DNA of 64,000 nt from Kosakonia radicincitans DSM 16656 (GCF_000280495.2 NZ_CP018016.1:3472001-3536000); one strand, 5' to 3'; shown: positions 1 through 8,480, counted from the first letter of the stretch. Numbers and translations are program-made. Notes: generated from the sequence alone by a model not told the origin.

Positions 1-506
1 TAAAAATCGCCGCAACAGAGCACAGTGATTTCCGCGCGGCAGAGCTCCAGCAGAAAATTAAAGTCATGTCCGGCAAAGTCCTGAACTTCATCGACAAGCA
101 GTTCATCGTAGTAACGGGCAAGCCGGGTACGGATATCCGGCAGCAGCCCCCGGGCTGTCAGCAGGTGTGCGAGCCGCCGGTGATACAGCCGTCCGGCGGG
201 ATCCTGATAATGCCGGGCATTCGTGCGCGGTATTCCGGGTGGGGGCTGGTCGAAGCTCAGGCCACGCGATGCCAGCTGCTCCTGCAGGAAAGGCCGGAAG
301 CAAAAACCGTGCAGAAACTCAAACCAGGTCATCACCCTGATCCCGTCCGGGATAAAGCCAAAACGTCTGATAATCTGCGCCCGCAGATGCGCTTCATTAT
401 TCACTGTGAAGGTCAGGAGCAGCGTCCGCCGGTCCTCACTCAACCGTCGTATCAGCAGCGTGGTCTTGCCCGAGCCGGCAACCGCAAATATCACTCTCTT
501 ATCCAT
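1..506 (-). CDS. UvrD-like helicase of a Gabija-type defence pair (GajB-like), cut by the window edge
   Basis: The reading frame starts at an ATG at 504-506 and stays open to base 1, so only about 168 N-terminal residues are visible. A Walker A motif (AVAGSGKTT, residues 8-16) lies close to the N-terminus and a Walker B/DEAD-type motif (LLVDEVQDF) near residue 138, the layout of superfamily 1 UvrD/PcrA helicases. The start overlaps the end of the upstream OLD-family nuclease by 16 bp, so the two are co-transcribed. In Gabija systems GajA (ATPase-TOPRIM) is followed by GajB (UvrD-like), which is this order. The family is clear; the Gabija assignment is inferred from the pairing. Confidence 0.85.
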   Translation of the reverse strand, partial: MDKRVIFAVAGSGKTTLLIRRLSEDRRTLLLTFTVNNEAHLRAQIIRRFGFIPDGIRVMTWFEFLHGFCFRPFLQEQLASRGLSFDQPPPGIPRTNARHYQDPAGRLYHRRLAHLLTARGLLPDIRTRLARYYDELLVDEVQDFAGHDFNFLLELCRAEITVLCCGDF

Positions 507-2053
507 GCCAGTGCCCCCTGAATATAATCAGGTACTGTCAGCTCTTCGGCGTGCAGCTGTAACAGCCGGAATGCTGCTTCTGCCTTATTGGCCAGCATGT
601 ATTCCTGCACCGTGAGTGTCCGGCGGGTTCCGCGGAAAAGCGCATCACACAGATCAGCGTTATCCTGATACAGGCAGATTTCAAATGTGGATCGGGTGTT
701 GTCGCGATCGGCAAATACCCGGGTGCGGGAACAAAGCACGTCAGCATAGCGTTCATCGCAGTTTTGCTGGTAGTTGCCGTCATTATCACGAAGGGCCGCG
801 ACGCGATTTTCCAGAAGACGGGCCAGCTCAAGATAACGACGGAAACTCGTTCCGCCGATAGCGATGATGTGAACCCCGTCATCCTCCGGCGCCCTGCCAT
901 ACAGGCGGCGATAAAAGGCCTCGATCAGAATAAACTCAGCATCCCCCTCCACGAGCAGCACACGTCTGGCCAGCGCAAATTCCAGCACGTTATTATCCGG
1001 TGCTTTCATAAAGAAGGCGGCAGTCTCAGCGGAAAGTTCATTCATCAGTACCGGCCGGGCAGGCCCGAGGAGGATTGCCTTACGCAGATCGAGGCGGGAG
1101 GAGATATGGCTGCTGTGTGTGGCAATAAACACCTGCGTCTGCCGTTCAGCGGCAAGCTGATTAACCAGCCTCTTCATACTGACATGGCTGAGATGATTCT
1201 CCGGCTCCTCAAGCAACAGTGCGTGGAGCTCTCCCTGCTGCTGATGCCGCTGCAGTGCAAACACCGTTTTGATGAAGCACTGCCTTCCTTTTCCACGGTG
1301 ACGAATGGAAATACCGTCCTCGGTAATGTCCAGATTCGCCTCAAGACCTGATTTGGCACCGGAACGCACGCCAAACTGATACGTTTCCAGCGTGTCGTTT
1401 ATGGCGGACAGATGCCGGGTGCAGAAGTGCATTTTCTGTTGCCGGTAACTGTTTTCAAGCCGGTACCGATCGGCCACCGGCACATTGACGCTGTAAACCG
1501 TGCGCGTATATTCCTGTGCGGCGTGCTCGTTATCGATGCGTGCACTGTCTAACAGCAGATGGCGCAGATAGCGTCTGAAGCCGGCGAAATGACCGCCGGA
1601 GAAGGTGCTGAACCGCACGGAATAGTATTCATAGGGAAAATTATCGGGATCCTGCTGCAGGACATGGTGAATATCCTGAGCGTATTCCTCCGTCATGGGT
1701 GCAATGCGCATTCTGAGACCATCCGCATCGATACCCGCCAGATTTTGCCTGCCGTTCAGGTCAGGATCTCCCCCGTTACTCAGGAAAACGTCAGCTGTCA
1801 GCACGGGTAACCGATCGGCGCGGCGCTCACCTTCCTGAAACTGCCTGACGGCTGACTGGGACAGGAGCGATTCCACACCCAGTGCCTCGACCCGGTGCCG
1901 GCTGTCACTCAGCACAAGGTCAAGGGCCAGCAGAATCGTGCTTTTCCCGGACTCATTGTCCCCGACCAGAATGTTACGGTCATGAGTGAAGCGCAGGTCC
2001 AGTTCCGGAAACTTTTTAAAGTTTTGCAGCATAAGCCGCGTGATCAGAGGCAT
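491..2053 (-). CDS. OLD-family ATPase-TOPRIM nuclease, GajA-like (Gabija defence)
   Basis: This 520-residue protein has an N-terminal ABC/AAA ATPase domain: Walker A GDNESGKST at residues 31-39, an LLLEEPENH Walker B near the middle, and an IATHSSH switch histidine. It is followed by a C-terminal TOPRIM nuclease domain with the acidic residue in LLVEGDAE (E369) and the RDND pair (D423, D425). The architecture is that of class 2 OLD nucleases. Directly downstream and overlapping by 16 bp is a UvrD-like helicase, the diagnostic partner in Gabija anti-phage systems. It is somewhat shorter than the Bacillus GajA (about 578 residues). A stand-alone OLD protein is less likely because of the partner. 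Confidence 0.83.
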   Translation of the reverse strand: MPLITRLMLQNFKKFPELDLRFTHDRNILVGDNESGKSTILLALDLVLSDSRHRVEALGVESLLSQSAVRQFQEGERRADRLPVLTADVFLSNGGDPDLNGRQNLAGIDADGLRMRIAPMTEEYAQDIHHVLQQDPDNFPYEYYSVRFSTFSGGHFAGFRRYLRHLLLDSARIDNEHAAQEYTRTVYSVNVPVADRYRLENSYRQQKMHFCTRHLSAINDTLETYQFGVRSGAKSGLEANLDITEDGISIRHRGKGRQCFIKTVFALQRHQQQGELHALLLEEPENHLSHVSMKRLVNQLAAERQTQVFIATHSSHISSRLDLRKAILLGPARPVLMNELSAETAAFFMKAPDNNVLEFALARRVLLVEGDAEFILIEAFYRRLYGRAPEDDGVHIIAIGGTSFRRYLELARLLENRVAALRDNDGNYQQNCDERYADVLCSRTRVFADRDNTRSTFEICLYQDNADLCDALFRGTRRTLTVQEYMLANKAEAAFRLLQLHAEELTVPDYIQGALAWIRE

Positions 2054-2125
2054 CTTTTATTCCTTTATATACCGCTGACTGAAAGAGTGTCCGGCAGCGC
2101 CAGACCGCCTGTTTTGTTTTCAGCG

Positions 2126-2542
2126 TTATCTTACCCAGTCTTCCAGCACAAGACCCGGCACCCGCTCAAATTCCCGCGTATTATTCGTCACCAGCACGGC
2201 GCCGGCGGCGATGGCGTGTCCGGCAATCGCCGTGTCGTTCGGGCCAATCGGCGTGCCGGCCATGCGCAGCGCCACCTTAATCTCCGTGGTGGCGTCCACC
2301 GCGGCGCGATCCCAGGGCAGGATGGCATCGAGGCGGGCGCAGAACGCGTCAACCAGCTGGACGTGACGCGGCGCGGCCTTCGGCCCGGTGGCGCCGAAGC
2401 GCATCTCGGCGTAGGTAATGGCCGAAACCACAATGCGGTGACCCCGCAGCACCGCCTGCTCCAGGCGCTTCAGCACGGCTTCCGGCTGCTCGCGCATGAT
2501 GAACGAGCAGATGTTCGTGTCGAGCATATAGATTTTGTTCAC
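2126..2542 (-). CDS. vapC: VapC-family PIN-domain toxin
   Basis: The 138-residue protein is a PIN-domain ribonuclease. The N-terminal MLDTNICSF motif supplies the first acidic residue, a conserved Glu lies in YAEMRFG, and PNDTAIAGHA plus VTNNTREFERV carry the C-terminal acidic cluster. VapC toxins cut initiator tRNA or rRNA. Its start overlaps the antitoxin stop by 4 bp (ATGA), typical of coupled toxin-antitoxin pairs. The closest family I recognise is the MvpT/VapC type found on enterobacterial virulence plasmids, which fits the plasmid-like genes elsewhere in this island. Confidence 0.9.
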   Translation of the reverse strand: MNKIYMLDTNICSFIMREQPEAVLKRLEQAVLRGHRIVVSAITYAEMRFGATGPKAAPRHVQLVDAFCARLDAILPWDRAAVDATTEIKVALRMAGTPIGPNDTAIAGHAIAAGAVLVTNNTREFERVPGLVLEDWVR

Positions 2543-2769
2543 AGGTTAACCCGTCCTTCGTCGCTGACAACGTCCTCGCGCTCCGCCATAAAGTCCGGGT
2601 CAGCTTTTTCGAGCTGCGCGAACGAGCCCCAGGTCGGCCGGACGGGACGCAGGATGATGCTGTCCCCTTCCCGGACGATCTCCAGCTCGCTCACCCCCTC
2701 AAAATCCAGATCGCGGGGCAGACGGATGGCGCGGTTGTTGCCGTTTTTAAAAATAGAGACTGTGCGCAT
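2539..2769 (-). CDS. vapB: VapB-family antitoxin (AbrB/SpoVT fold)
   Basis: This 76-residue protein has the short beta-rich N-terminus typical of swapped-hairpin AbrB-type antitoxins (MRTVSIFKNGNNRAIRLPRD) and an acidic C-terminal tail that would wrap the toxin. It lies upstream of vapC with a 4-bp overlap. VapB normally binds its own promoter, and the toxin-antitoxin complex represses it. The upstream 120 bp contain four copies of an 18-bp motif that could be the binding sites. Confidence 0.9.
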   Translation of the reverse strand: MRTVSIFKNGNNRAIRLPRDLDFEGVSELEIVREGDSIILRPVRPTWGSFAQLEKADPDFMAEREDVVSDEGRVNL

Positions 2770-2810
2770 GGTTTTTCCTCATATGCTGAGTGTGCCAGGG
2801 AGTATTCCCG

Positions 2811-2930
2811 CATAGGTGAAGTATATGCCTTCGGAACAGGTTTGTATAGGTAAAGCATATGCAGATGGTGAGGATATGCGTATGCCATACCTATGCAGAT
2901 GTCAGGCATATGGATATGCATGACCTATAC
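2811..2930. promoter_or_regulatory. Four-copy operator-like repeat upstream of vapBC
   Basis: An 18-bp motif of the form YATAGGTNNNGYATATGC occurs at 2811-2828 and 2845-2862 on the plus strand and, inverted, at 2878-2895 and about 2913-2930. Spacing is 33-35 bp throughout. Within the set, TATGCAGATG is also repeated directly at 2858 and 2892. The block sits just upstream of vapB and is most simply read as a VapB or VapBC operator array. That role is inferred. Confidence 0.55.
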
Positions 2931-2980
2931 GCTTTCTTCTCTTTTTCCGCTGAGATCCGAAAAAGGTAGAGTCGGAAATT

Positions 2981-3006
2981 GAAAAAGCCGCATCTGCGGC
3001 TTTTTC
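2981..3006. terminator. Palindromic terminator between the PHP-ATPase gene and vapB
   Basis: A near-perfect hairpin with AAAAAGCCGCA on one arm and TGCGGCTTTTT on the other has T-runs on both strands. It lies just downstream of the minus-strand gene ending at 3032, so it most likely terminates that transcript and insulates vapBC. Confidence 0.75.
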
Positions 3007-3031
3007 GGCATGTTCATTAAGCATAAGGGAA

Positions 3032-5653
3032 TCAGGTTTTACTGAGCCATGAGCCGTACACTTCCCTGCGCCGCTCAAAGGCTTCCCGCCCTCCCTCCAT
3101 CACAGAAATGATGTGCTGTTGTACAAGCGGGGCATCCACGCCTCCCCCAGTTGTCTGGATCTTTCCACTTTCATATTTACAGGCACAAACATTCTCTGCG
3201 TCACCGAGAACCGGAATGTTGGCATTGTGAGTGGCAAAGATAAACTGGGTACGGGGTTTCATCGCCCGGATGATTTTAATCACGTCGTCATAAACCGTCT
3301 GATTGTCCAGGTCGTCTTCGGGCTGATCGATGATCACCACATCATTATCCTGCTGATTCAGAACAAACAGCATTAAAGCGGAGGCGCGCTGGCCCAGCGA
3401 GTGTTGTTCCAGTGGTTTGCCACGGAATTCAATGGAGTAGGTATTGGGTATTTGCCAGGTAATCAGCGATTCAATCTGCTGTTCCAGATACTCGCTGAAC
3501 GTCTCAGCAGAGCTGTTGATAACCTCCGGAAGTTTGTCCCTGTTCAGCCAGAGTTCACCAAAGTCTCTGAAGTTGTCAACCACGGTCTGGTAGGTACTTT
3601 CCCGCAGCCGGCTGCCGGTAAACGCTTCTTTCAGAATAGACTGCATGGCTCTTTTATCGTTAGCAAAGGCCGGAACGATTTTCAGGGGTGAATTTGCCTG
3701 ACTGATGTCGGCCAGCACGGCTTCAATTTCATGATATTCTTCTACCCAGAGCTCGGACAGCCGGTTCAGCGATTCTGTCAGGCTCTTCTCCAGTAACGCC
3801 TGGCTCGTTTCTGCCCGGGTCAGCTCAGCGATTTTTTGTTCCGCGGTTTCCAGCCCGGCCTTCAGCTTCAGAAAGTCAGCTGGATCGGCTTTTTCCACGC
3901 CTGCCAGCCTCAGCTCTTCAGCCAAGCCACGCTCAATTTCAGCAAATTCTTCCGTCAGCGCCAGCTTTTTCTCCAGGAAGGCCTGCTGCTTCGTATCGAG
4001 TTCTGTGAGAAGCCGGCGGGCGCCGTCCACTACGGTGTTCAGGGAGTCGAGATGGGCCGTGAAGCGATCATATCCCGCACTGTAATCATCGATGTCTGCC
4101 TGGTTATGCGCTGACTCGTGTTTCTTCTCCTGCTTCAGCTCATCAAGTGTTTCCCTGATCCCATCCTGCAGACTGTCCAGTGCACGGGTTGCCAGGGAAG
4201 TAGTACTGCTGAGATAGCGCTCATCCCGCCCAAAGGTGGTCTGACGCTCCAGTTTTTCTTCCATCCCGTGCTGGGCATAAAAGCGCAGGCGGAACTGCGC
4301 ATCCTTCTCTTTCGCCTGCCATTCGGAGAGTGCTTCTCCTGATGTTTTCAGACGACGAAACTCGCGTAATCTGTCGAGGACGACTGCATTCTGCTGCCGG
4401 ATTTTGTTCCGCACGGGGGCCAGGCGTTCCCCGACCAGTTTTTCAATCAGATCGTGTTCAAATCCTGCGCCGGTATTGGACAGATCTTTCTGGCCAAAAT
4501 ACACCGGCTTGTGCAGAACCGTTTCCCGAATCGCCACCCCGTGCCGGGCCTGGCCGTCAAAAATGACCTGCGGCTCCTGACCGAAAATACGGATTATTTG
4601 ATAGGCCAGCCCGTGACGGCATACGGCGTCAAGGGTGATTTTCCCACCGCTTTTGAGTAAATTACTGACCAGATTATCTTTGTAGTCGCGGTCAGAGGCC
4701 TTTTCGCCAAATGGAATGTCCAGAGCATAGCGGATCCCTTCAAGGATGGAGGATTTGCCGCTGCCCCGGATCCCTATCAGGGTGTTCAGCTCCGGAGATA
4801 ACTTCACCACGGTTCCGCCGAGCGAACCGGCTCCCTCGAATGCTATCTGGCGGATATGGCTGTGAGTCAGGTGCGGTTTCTCCCCACTAACGCGGTGCGG
4901 GAAATCCTGCAGCGCAAACCGGACAGCTTCAAAACTGTAATCACCCAGCTTCAGATAGCTGGCGACTTTTCTGGCGCTGATCTGCTCCAGCGTTTTGGCA
5001 TCGCACCCCTGGACTTCGGCCGGATAGCGCTCACCGAGCGCGCCTTGAATTTTGACTCGCAGGTCATGAGTCATCACCTTCTGAAATCCCATTACGCGCC
5101 GGCGGACAAGCTCATTATCAAAAAGCTCCCCGATTCGGCCAGGGCTCAGCCCACCCCATAACCCGTTATGGGACTCCACGTGGGCAAATACAATAAAGTA
5201 ATCCCGTTCATACCGGTCAAGGCGCTGGATGGTCTGCGTGATATTTTCTGTTGAACGGGCATTTTCGTTCTCAAAATTATCAACACCCGCAAACGTGGCT
5301 GTCAGGAAACTTTCAATATGGTTCGTCTGCTGCTGATTGATAAACCACTCATCGGCAAACACCACGAGCGTGTGCACGCCGGCCTGACCATCATTAACGG
5401 ACAGCTCCACGCCGGGAAGAAGCTCCGTGCCTTCACTGCGAGCGACTTTGCGCAATGCCTTAAACTCGCGGGGATCGAATTTATTGTGATTGGTTATCAC
5501 GCCCACTTCCACTTCAGCCGCTTTCAGAGCACTGACGTAGTCGCGAATATATCTGTCGGGTTCCCCGACATAGCGAAATTCTTTATCTGCATCAGTATGA
5601 AGATGAAAATCCACCTTGACCCAGCAGGATCCATTCTCAAATACGGGATACAT
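3032..5653 (-). CDS. PHP-domain/SMC-like ATPase fusion, resembles the Ppl anti-phage protein (TrlF-like)
   Basis: The 873-residue protein starts with a PHP (polymerase and histidinol phosphatase) metal-dependent phosphoesterase domain. Visible metal ligands are HLH at residues 17-19, H56 in NHNKF, the Glu of PGVELS near 83 and H94. An SMC/ABC-type ATPase follows: Walker A GIRGSGKS at 294-301, a coiled-coil-rich middle (about 400-700), Walker B VVIIDQPEDD at about 772-781 and switch region FATHNAN. Single-gene PHP-plus-ATPase proteins include the Ppl defence system and the TrlF-like family. Its place between vapBC and other defence genes supports a protective role. The nucleic-acid target is unknown. 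Confidence 0.75.
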   Translation of the reverse strand: MYPVFENGSCWVKVDFHLHTDADKEFRYVGEPDRYIRDYVSALKAAEVEVGVITNHNKFDPREFKALRKVARSEGTELLPGVELSVNDGQAGVHTLVVFADEWFINQQQTNHIESFLTATFAGVDNFENENARSTENITQTIQRLDRYERDYFIVFAHVESHNGLWGGLSPGRIGELFDNELVRRRVMGFQKVMTHDLRVKIQGALGERYPAEVQGCDAKTLEQISARKVASYLKLGDYSFEAVRFALQDFPHRVSGEKPHLTHSHIRQIAFEGAGSLGGTVVKLSPELNTLIGIRGSGKSSILEGIRYALDIPFGEKASDRDYKDNLVSNLLKSGGKITLDAVCRHGLAYQIIRIFGQEPQVIFDGQARHGVAIRETVLHKPVYFGQKDLSNTGAGFEHDLIEKLVGERLAPVRNKIRQQNAVVLDRLREFRRLKTSGEALSEWQAKEKDAQFRLRFYAQHGMEEKLERQTTFGRDERYLSSTTSLATRALDSLQDGIRETLDELKQEKKHESAHNQADIDDYSAGYDRFTAHLDSLNTVVDGARRLLTELDTKQQAFLEKKLALTEEFAEIERGLAEELRLAGVEKADPADFLKLKAGLETAEQKIAELTRAETSQALLEKSLTESLNRLSELWVEEYHEIEAVLADISQANSPLKIVPAFANDKRAMQSILKEAFTGSRLRESTYQTVVDNFRDFGELWLNRDKLPEVINSSAETFSEYLEQQIESLITWQIPNTYSIEFRGKPLEQHSLGQRASALMLFVLNQQDNDVVIIDQPEDDLDNQTVYDDVIKIIRAMKPRTQFIFATHNANIPVLGDAENVCACKYESGKIQTTGGGVDAPLVQQHIISVMEGGREAFERRREVYGSWLSKT

Positions 5654-6049
5654 TCCTTGATACCTTAATTCAATTGCTGATGAATGCCCGGAGGGAGGCT
5701 CCGCATAATTTCATTTATATTAAGGCGATCCCGTTCCGACTTCATTTTATTTCCATCGCCGGTTAATAAATATTTGATATGAACCCGAACCGCATTAAAC
5801 AGGTTACGGATGAGTGCAGGGGGTAAACATCATCATATGTTTCTTTTCAGGCAATAGAGTCTGTTAATTATTGCATTTATGACAATAGTGCGGTTAAAGC
5901 AATAATCATCAATTGTTTTTGCCAAAGTAGCAGTAGTTCCACTCTGTTGACACACAGATCCGAAAACCGCAAAACCCGGAATTTTTGCGGGTGTGAAGCT
6001 TTTACGTTTTAATAATGCTTTTTCTCAGCCCTGACACCCGGAGATAAGC
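5654..6049. other. Divergent intergenic region, AT-rich
   Basis: This 396-bp spacer separates the minus-strand PHP-ATPase gene from the plus-strand unknown gene at 6050 and must hold both promoters. I see no open frame of note. An imperfect inverted repeat (CCGCAAAA near 5967, TTTTTGCGG near 5981) lies about 60 bp before the downstream start and could be an operator or attenuator. Confidence 0.4.
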
Positions 6050-7060
6050 ATGCCTATTAATATAACGACCCGTACTGAGTTTGAGAGGATGGCAAAAGCC
6101 AAAGATCCAGTCTTGGAACCGCCACGTCAGGCTGCCAGAAATCCCGCCACCGGCCGTTTCGTTTCTAATGAGCGCTTGCCAGACGCGCTCCCGCCCTATC
6201 TGATAAGCCAGCAGATGAACATCACATTCTATAATGATATTGATGTGGAAACCTTTAAGCAGGAGGTCCGCCTACAGATCACCCGAATACTGGACGATCT
6301 CAGGGGGGAGCGGTTTAATGCTGCGGGTATCAAGTATCAGCAGTTTATTGACCAGTATGATGCCTGTTTCAGAAAGCCTTCACCGCAGAGATGGGAGGCC
6401 GTGGAAGTACGCGGTATCGATCTCTATGCAATTCTGGAAAACCTGGGAGCCATTCTTACGGATGAATTACATTTACAGGAAAAACCAGGTGTAGAGTCCC
6501 TGCGGCGATTCAGTGGCATCACCGATGCCCATATCAATCTGTTTTTTTATATGCTTGAACTGAATCTGGCGATCAATAATCAGATTGACAGTGCCGAGGG
6601 GCAATTACTCACTAAACTGGCCCAGCTTGAAAATCGCCTCACAGCGTTGTTGGAGATGTACATTCATGGCGACAGACTAGGCAGATTGTGGTCCGGCGAG
6701 ATGCCGGCAAGCCAACTCCTGTATGGCTGGGTCCTGCTGGAGCAGAATAACTTGCCTGATGCCATGGAAATTTACGATTCAGATCCGCGCCTGAAAGACC
6801 AAGATAATTTTGCAGCGCTGCATGCTGAGGTGTTTAAAATATATAAAGATCACCCGTATGAAAAAGTTGATTCAATTCGGAATAATGAATTCCGCTGGCG
6901 CGGGCTTTCTGATTTCAGGACACAGATAGCCCTTAAGCTGTGTTATTACCTGCGACAGATTAAGAAAATCCGCCAGTATATTGATGAGCTGACGCAGAAC
7001 AGTGATATCACTGATCCACACGAGGCTACAGTGGACATCCGGCAGCTCCTTGTCCCCTAA
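6050..7060 (+). CDS. Unrecognised 336-residue mostly helical protein
   Basis: I do not recognise this family. The start is supported by a GGAGAT ribosome-binding site 4 bp upstream. The first 45 residues are polar and look disordered (ending KDPVLEPPRQAARNPATGRF); the rest is leucine- and glutamate-rich and likely alpha-helical, with no catalytic motif, signal peptide or membrane segment. It is divergent from the PHP-ATPase gene and is followed by a hairpin, suggesting a single-gene transcript. Cargo of the island is all that can be said. Confidence 0.7.
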   Translation: MPINITTRTEFERMAKAKDPVLEPPRQAARNPATGRFVSNERLPDALPPYLISQQMNITFYNDIDVETFKQEVRLQITRILDDLRGERFNAAGIKYQQFIDQYDACFRKPSPQRWEAVEVRGIDLYAILENLGAILTDELHLQEKPGVESLRRFSGITDAHINLFFYMLELNLAINNQIDSAEGQLLTKLAQLENRLTALLEMYIHGDRLGRLWSGEMPASQLLYGWVLLEQNNLPDAMEIYDSDPRLKDQDNFAALHAEVFKIYKDHPYEKVDSIRNNEFRWRGLSDFRTQIALKLCYYLRQIKKIRQYIDELTQNSDITDPHEATVDIRQLLVP

Positions 7061-7078
7061 ATCTGTTGCGGTGTGAAA

Positions 7079-7097
7079 CCCGGTCCGGTGGACCGGG
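7079..7097 (+). terminator. Hairpin after the 6050-7060 gene
   Basis: An 8-bp perfect stem (CCCGGTCC / GGACCGGG) with a 3-base loop lies 18 bp past the stop codon. Only GAAAA follows, not a T-run, so termination is plausible rather than clear. Confidence 0.4.
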
Positions 7098-7109
7098 AAA
7101 ATGGGCACA

Positions 7110-7238
7110 TCATGCCGTAAGCATTTTCGCTAACCCGGTATTGATATGCTCCCCGAGTATCCTTGCCACCTCGCCGCCACTGACAGCGTTGTTATCCTCA
7201 GGAGCGCGATTCGGGTAGAGAATGTGGCTGCGTAATTT
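7110..7238 (-). pseudogene. Possible C-terminal remnant of an unknown gene
   Basis: A 42-codon minus-strand frame ending in TGA has a protein-like tail (GGEVARILGEHINTG, then LAKMLTA) but no start codon or ribosome-binding site, and an in-frame stop lies just upstream. It looks like the degraded end of a gene. I cannot name its family. Confidence 0.3.
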
Positions 7239-7248
7239 TCACGCTTCA

Positions 7249-7800
7249 TCAGATCTTGATGCTTATCGTTATGGCAGAGCTATCAATCCCTGTTGCGCTG
7301 CTAATATCCTTTTTGGCTCTTTCAATTGCCTCGTTAAAGGAGAGTTGTTCTGTTTTTTCTACAGCCTGATTCGGAACGACTGCATTAGGTACCAATGGGG
7401 ATGATGGATGGAATTTCTTCCATTCAAGTTGTTTCGCTGTTACCCCAATACGTAAAAAGGCTTCTTGTGCATTCAGGTAAGCGACAGGATAACGCTGACC
7501 ACCGGTTAGCATTTTCCATGCGTCGGGAGAGTGAATTTCTGCGTACTCATCAAAGGTTATGACGTTCCTGTCGTCATAATCGGGATTTTTAAAACACCCG
7601 GTAATTTTGGCTATCAGGAATGCTGTACCGTGTTTCAGGTCTTTTACTGCCCACGTTTCTCTTCTGTTTCTTACAGCTATGAGGTATTCGGCATCATTGA
7701 GCCTGTCAGTTCTCGCATGCCAGTAACCTGACCCACCCTCAGTTCTCATTATGTTCAAATCCTTCCCGGTAAATACAACAACAGCCTTCATATCTTTCAT
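7249..7800 (-). CDS. Unrecognised 183-residue protein
   Basis: I choose the ATG at 7800 because AGAGG lies 8 bp upstream; a longer frame from a TTG at 7842 lacks such a site. The sequence begins MKDMKAVVVFTGKDLNIM and has charged and aromatic residues through the middle (SGYWHARTDRLND) but no motif I can assign. There is no signal peptide or membrane segment. A 13-bp direct repeat lies in the promoter region. It stands alone, facing the plus-strand genes on either side. Confidence 0.6.
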   Translation of the reverse strand: MKDMKAVVVFTGKDLNIMRTEGGSGYWHARTDRLNDAEYLIAVRNRRETWAVKDLKHGTAFLIAKITGCFKNPDYDDRNVITFDEYAEIHSPDAWKMLTGGQRYPVAYLNAQEAFLRIGVTAKQLEWKKFHPSSPLVPNAVVPNQAVEKTEQLSFNEAIERAKKDISSATGIDSSAITISIKI

Positions 7801-7845
7801 ATAGAAAACCTCTTTAGACGAACGAATACAATTTTCAATCAAATC

Positions 7846-7889
7846 TATGCGATAGAATTTGAGAATTCAATGTTTTTATGCGATAGAAT
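7846..7889. repeat. 13-bp direct repeat TATGCGATAGAAT, two copies
   Basis: Identical copies occur at 7846-7858 and 7877-7889, 31 bp apart (about three helical turns), immediately upstream of the minus-strand gene starting at 7800. The spacing suggests a regulator-binding pair. No protein can be assigned. Confidence 0.55.
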
Positions 7890-7922
7890 ATTGGTGCTGC
7901 CGCTTTTTATCGGCAGTTGTGA

Positions 7923-8126
7923 GGCGCTCTGCTTGATATTGAGTACGCACCAGAGATTGCCGCTCAGTACCTGAGTCACTGGGAGGATCGGTGGCAGCGA
8001 GGTCAGGACTGGAAATCCACATACAGGAGCTGGCTGTATCAGGGCAACGCCACTTCAACATACTGGTGTCGGGTGCGGAATGGAGGCATGATCATGTCCT
8101 ATAACTGGATACAGTACGGTAAGTAA
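7923..8126 (+). pseudogene. C-terminal remnant of a Nuc-type phospholipase-D nuclease
   Basis: This plus-strand frame, with no start and a stop just upstream, reads LDIEYAPEIAAQYLSHW followed by EDRWQRGQDWKSTY. That resembles the last helix of plasmid-borne Nuc endonucleases (phospholipase D superfamily), where a Y-L-x-H-W-x-x-R-W pattern follows the second HKD motif. The catalytic HKD motifs themselves are missing. Nuc genes are common on IncN/IncF-type plasmids, so this is a further plasmid trace. The tail after residue 40 is not typical of Nuc. Confidence 0.5.
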
Positions 8127-8148
8127 TTCCATCACATAGAGATAAGCA

Positions 8149-8397
8149 ATGAACCATCCTGAAATTCACGTCAAAGGCTGGATTGATGTCGGTAATCGTG
8201 AGTGTGTGGTGCAACGGTTTCTTCCTCCGGGGTCTCTCGCCGGTGTCTGTATTGTTGTTCTGAATAAAACCAAACCGACCACCCGGATAGTCGGCTGGGA
8301 CGGCGAAAAATGGTACTTCATGCCCAGCCATGACTTTGGTGGCTATGCCGATGAGTATGATCCCTGTGTACGTGAACTGAAACGGGGCCGTTACTGA
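8149..8397 (+). CDS. Small unrecognised protein (82 residues)
   Basis: The ATG follows a GAGAT-type ribosome-binding site. The product is a compact beta-rich sequence, with TTRIVGWDGEKWYFMPSHDF in the second half, and no cysteine, signal or membrane segment. It lies 84 bp upstream of the cysteine-hydrolase gene in the same direction and may be co-transcribed with it. Family unknown. Confidence 0.6.
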   Translation: MNHPEIHVKGWIDVGNRECVVQRFLPPGSLAGVCIVVLNKTKPTTRIVGWDGEKWYFMPSHDFGGYADEYDPCVRELKRGRY

Positions 8398-8480
8398 CCC
8401 CATGAGGTAAACCATTGTTAAAGTCGAGTTCCTGCAGCCCGGACAGATCAAACACACAAATACAACATGGAGATTAAAAG

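Noticed and set aside
1895-2815. Plus-strand frame of 306 codons across vapBC
   Set aside because: It runs antisense to vapB, vapC and the OLD nuclease, all with clear motifs. Its own product has no recognisable feature.
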